Source of the DNA: Bacteriovoracaceae bacterium UBA2428
GTDB lineage: Bacteria > Bdellovibrionota > UBA2428
Direction of reading: 5' to 3'
Assembly: GCA_002343545.1 (NCBI GenBank)
Contig: DDRA01000119.1
Location: 1 to 17,280 of the forward strand
Length of the DNA: 17,280 bases
Shown here: positions 15,374-17,280 of the stretch, piece by piece
How positions within the stretch are numbered: position 1 is the stretch's first letter
Layout: each line of letters starts with the position of its first letter
The notes under the pieces: model-generated
Told to the model about the DNA's origin: nothing
The model's input: only the letters and a program-made list of their open reading frames with translations
The model's database searches: none
Position numbers and translations under genes: made by a program

Positions 15374-16351
15374 CTAGATCTCGACCCATCCACGAGCGAC
15401 GTAGCGATCGTACATTCGATCGAAGGTTTCTCGCCAAACGCGTTCATCCGTTTCGGCGCGCTTTTTGCCGCTCAAGCCGTAGCGTTTGCGGTGCGAAGCA
15501 CTAAACCAACTCTCGATTTCGAGCGGCAACGACAAACTAATGCCCCCCTTTTCCGCCGCCATGGCGATCATCTCCCCGGGACCCAGCTGTACGCGGCCCG
15601 AGACCTGCCGACGTCGCTCCATATCGATACGACCGCGTGCGAGCTGCGGTAGCGGTTCGCCGAACTCACGCCCCCTTTTTGTGACGAAACGAACCGTCAG
15701 CAAGACCTCCCGGTTCAGCCACGGAGTCTCCACGAGCGCCAAACCGTCTTGGGTCTCGAACAACTCCTCGAGAGTCTTCAAGAGGTACACGATCAGATAT
15801 TTTTCCGCACCACGGGCTTTGACGCCCGCAAGGCGACCTTCTTCCGTGACCCGAAAACGGCATTGAACGGAGCCCCGCTCGTGTTCACGATAAAGATTGG
15901 CTTCAAAACGAAGCGAGCGGTCCAAGGCTTGCGCCAACGGTCGCAAAGGAGAGCGCACCGTCACGTGCCCGCCTCCGCCCGAGGCATCTCGCTCAAACCC
16001 GAGCTGAGGGAGCACCGCCGACTCGTCCGGAACGTCGCCGCGGCCCGCGTGGGTTGTTCCGGTAGGAGAGTTTATTCCCTCCCAAGGATCCGGACCAAAA
16101 AGGCCACGAATCTGGGCGTCGCGTCGCTCCCGAGACTTCGTTCCGCCTTTCGCCACGCGGAGCTTCGGCACGAGCTTCGAAGGCCCTTGCGCGGTATCGC
16201 CATCGCCCTCGGATCGAAACTCGATGCCCGGAAGCACGGCCACTTCCAAGGCGGGAATGGCGGTCGGCGAGGGACGGGCAAGCCAGACCCAACCCAGTCC
16301 AATTGCGAGCAGGTGAAGCCCAAAGGCCAGGCCGAAGGATTTCAAACGCAC
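15374..16351 (-). CDS. Membrane-anchored TonB/TolA-like envelope protein
   Basis: A 325-residue protein starting at GTG 16351, with GGGA eight bases upstream. Residues 5-25 form one membrane helix (LAFGLHLLAIGLGWVWL) after a short basic start, so the rest is probably periplasmic. Residues 26-130 are low in order, rich in Gly, Pro, Asp and Ser, with GGGG at 125-128. Residues 135-225 resemble a TonB-type C-terminal fold: GSVQCRFRVTEEGRLAGVKA (160-179) has the strand-turn-strand pattern with the E-G-R turn, followed by a helix (YLIVYLLKTLEELF) and the strand EVLLTVRF. A further 100 charged residues follow (RYGLSGKKRAETDERVWRE), which ordinary TonB lacks. No ExbB/ExbD genes are nearby. It lies 12 bp downstream of the dehydrogenase gene and is probably cotranscribed with it. 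The family call is by pattern only and the function is unknown. Confidence 0.68.
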   Translation of the reverse strand: MRLKSFGLAFGLHLLAIGLGWVWLARPSPTAIPALEVAVLPGIEFRSEGDGDTAQGPSKLVPKLRVAKGGTKSRERRDAQIRGLFGPDPWEGINSPTGTTHAGRGDVPDESAVLPQLGFERDASGGGGHVTVRSPLRPLAQALDRSLRFEANLYREHERGSVQCRFRVTEEGRLAGVKARGAEKYLIVYLLKTLEELFETQDGLALVETPWLNREVLLTVRFVTKRGREFGEPLPQLARGRIDMERRRQVSGRVQLGPGEMIAMAAEKGGISLSLPLEIESWFSASHRKRYGLSGKKRAETDERVWRETFDRMYDRYVARGWVEI

Positions 16352-16363
16352 AAAGTTTCCCGT

Positions 16364-17280
16364 CTAAAGAATGCGGCTCTGCACGTGCGCCGTCGCGTAG
16401 ATCGCGAAGATCCCCGCCGGGCGGTGGTTACCCGACCGTTTCCATCCCCCGAAGGGCAGCCGCGCCGAAGCTCCCGTGGTCGCGCGATTGAAGTAGACGA
16501 GACCGCAATCGACCGAGTCCGCGAGCTCCGAAAAGCGCGTCGCGCTCTCGACGAATAAGGAAGCGACGAGTCCATAGGCGCTCGAATTGATCGCGGCCAC
16601 GCCTTCTTCTTCCGAATCCACCGGACAGAAGAACACGTCCGGCCCGAAAATTTCGTGGTTCTGGTAGTTCGATTTAGGATTCCAGCCGGCCACGCGATGC
16701 ATGGACGGCGTGACGTAATACCCCTTCGGCAAGGGCTTACGGTTCATCCGCGGAACGCCTTCCAGCTCCTTGGGCCGCATGATCGCATCCGCGCCCTCGC
16801 CTTCGGCGATGGTGGAATAGCGCAAGAAGTTATCGCGCGAGGCCGACGAGATGATCGGTCCCATGAAGGGTTTCGGCGAATCGTCGAAGGGATGCGAGAT
16901 GACGAGTTCCTTCGCCCGGACGTGGACCGCCTGGATGAGCGGATCTAGCAGGGCGCGCTTCACGTAGACGCGGGAAAGGGCCGTGCAACGCTGCCCCGTC
17001 GTCAGAAAGCTCGACCGAATCAAGGCCTCGGCCACCCGGTCCAAGTCCGGCGCATGCCAGACGAGCGCGCCGTTCTTGCCGCCCATCTCCAGGGCCAGGA
17101 TCTTGTCCGGCTTGTCGACCGTCTCACGACGGATGCGCACGCCCACGTCGTAGCTGCACGTCGCCAGGATGCCGGCCACGTCCGCGTGACGAACCAGACG
17201 GGTCGCGATTTCTGCGTCGCCCTGGACGAGTTGAAAAACGCCGGCGGGAATCCCCGCGGCCTCGAAGGCCTCGGCGTAGA
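16364..17280 (-). CDS. Aldehyde dehydrogenase, AstD (succinylglutamate-semialdehyde dehydrogenase)-like, N-terminus beyond right edge
   Basis: C-terminal 304 residues or so of an NAD(P)-dependent aldehyde dehydrogenase; the frame is open to the right edge, so the start is outside. Visible motifs: AGVFQLVQGD near the edge, the active-site glutamate in ALEMGGKN, the catalytic cysteine in TTGQRCTALSR, EIFGPDVFF (cofactor-binding glutamate), and the closing TGASARLPFGGWKRSGNHRP. The GQRCT cysteine context and the NHRP ending are those of AstD, which oxidises succinylglutamate semialdehyde in arginine catabolism, rather than general aldehyde dehydrogenases. The sub-family assignment is by eye and could be wrong; no other arginine-degradation genes are visible. 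It is followed after 12 bp by the TonB-like gene on the same strand. Confidence 0.9.
   Translation of the reverse strand, partial: YAEAFEAAGIPAGVFQLVQGDAEIATRLVRHADVAGILATCSYDVGVRIRRETVDKPDKILALEMGGKNGALVWHAPDLDRVAEALIRSSFLTTGQRCTALSRVYVKRALLDPLIQAVHVRAKELVISHPFDDSPKPFMGPIISSASRDNFLRYSTIAEGEGADAIMRPKELEGVPRMNRKPLPKGYYVTPSMHRVAGWNPKSNYQNHEIFGPDVFFCPVDSEEEGVAAINSSAYGLVASLFVESATRFSELADSVDCGLVYFNRATTGASARLPFGGWKRSGNHRPAGIFAIYATAHVQSRIL

Overview
The window is ordinary chromosomal, GC-rich, densely coding DNA from a Gram-negative bacterium: it carries an LpxC (lipid A synthesis) and a TonB-like envelope protein. The combination of an NtrY/NtrX-type two-component pair, a full RuvABC set, a large SMC, pyruvate phosphate dikinase and an AstD-like dehydrogenase fits Bdellovibrionota or another former deltaproteobacterial lineage. 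That placement is inference from gene content and protein flavour, not a database match. I saw no insertion sequence, phage, CRISPR array, tRNA or rRNA.

Left half, minus strand (transcribed right to left, 7020 to 1): a 60-residue two-helix membrane protein, ruvC, ruvA and ruvB packed with overlaps or gaps under 15 bp; a roughly 120-bp AT-richer break; then lpxC, a 757-residue NtrY-like sensor kinase, and an NtrX-like response regulator that runs off the left edge. The cluster joins Holliday-junction processing, the committed step of lipid A synthesis and an envelope-sensing type two-component system. The regulator is the most unusual gene: its AAA+ domain has lost the GAFTGA loop, the Walker B glutamate and the usual sensor I asparagine, so it is unlikely to activate sigma-54 RNA polymerase in the standard way.

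Middle: a plus-strand gene at 7074 fuses an N-terminal multi-span membrane domain to a GNAT acetyltransferase. Its stop codon overlaps that of a convergent ArsC/Spx-family thioredoxin-fold gene. A plus-strand ppdK (900 codons) follows, ending in a strong 13-bp-stem terminator.

Right part: smc (1308 codons from a GTG with a good ribosome binding site) carries a roughly 75-residue Ala/Pro/Glu-rich insertion inside its hinge and ends in a second clear terminator. Convergent to it is a minus-strand pair, an AstD-like aldehyde dehydrogenase (start lies beyond the right edge) followed after 12 bp by a membrane-anchored TonB-like protein.

I found no clearly new multi-gene system. The items most worth a second look are the degenerate NtrX, the SMC hinge insertion, the membrane-GNAT fusion, and the divergent RuvA.
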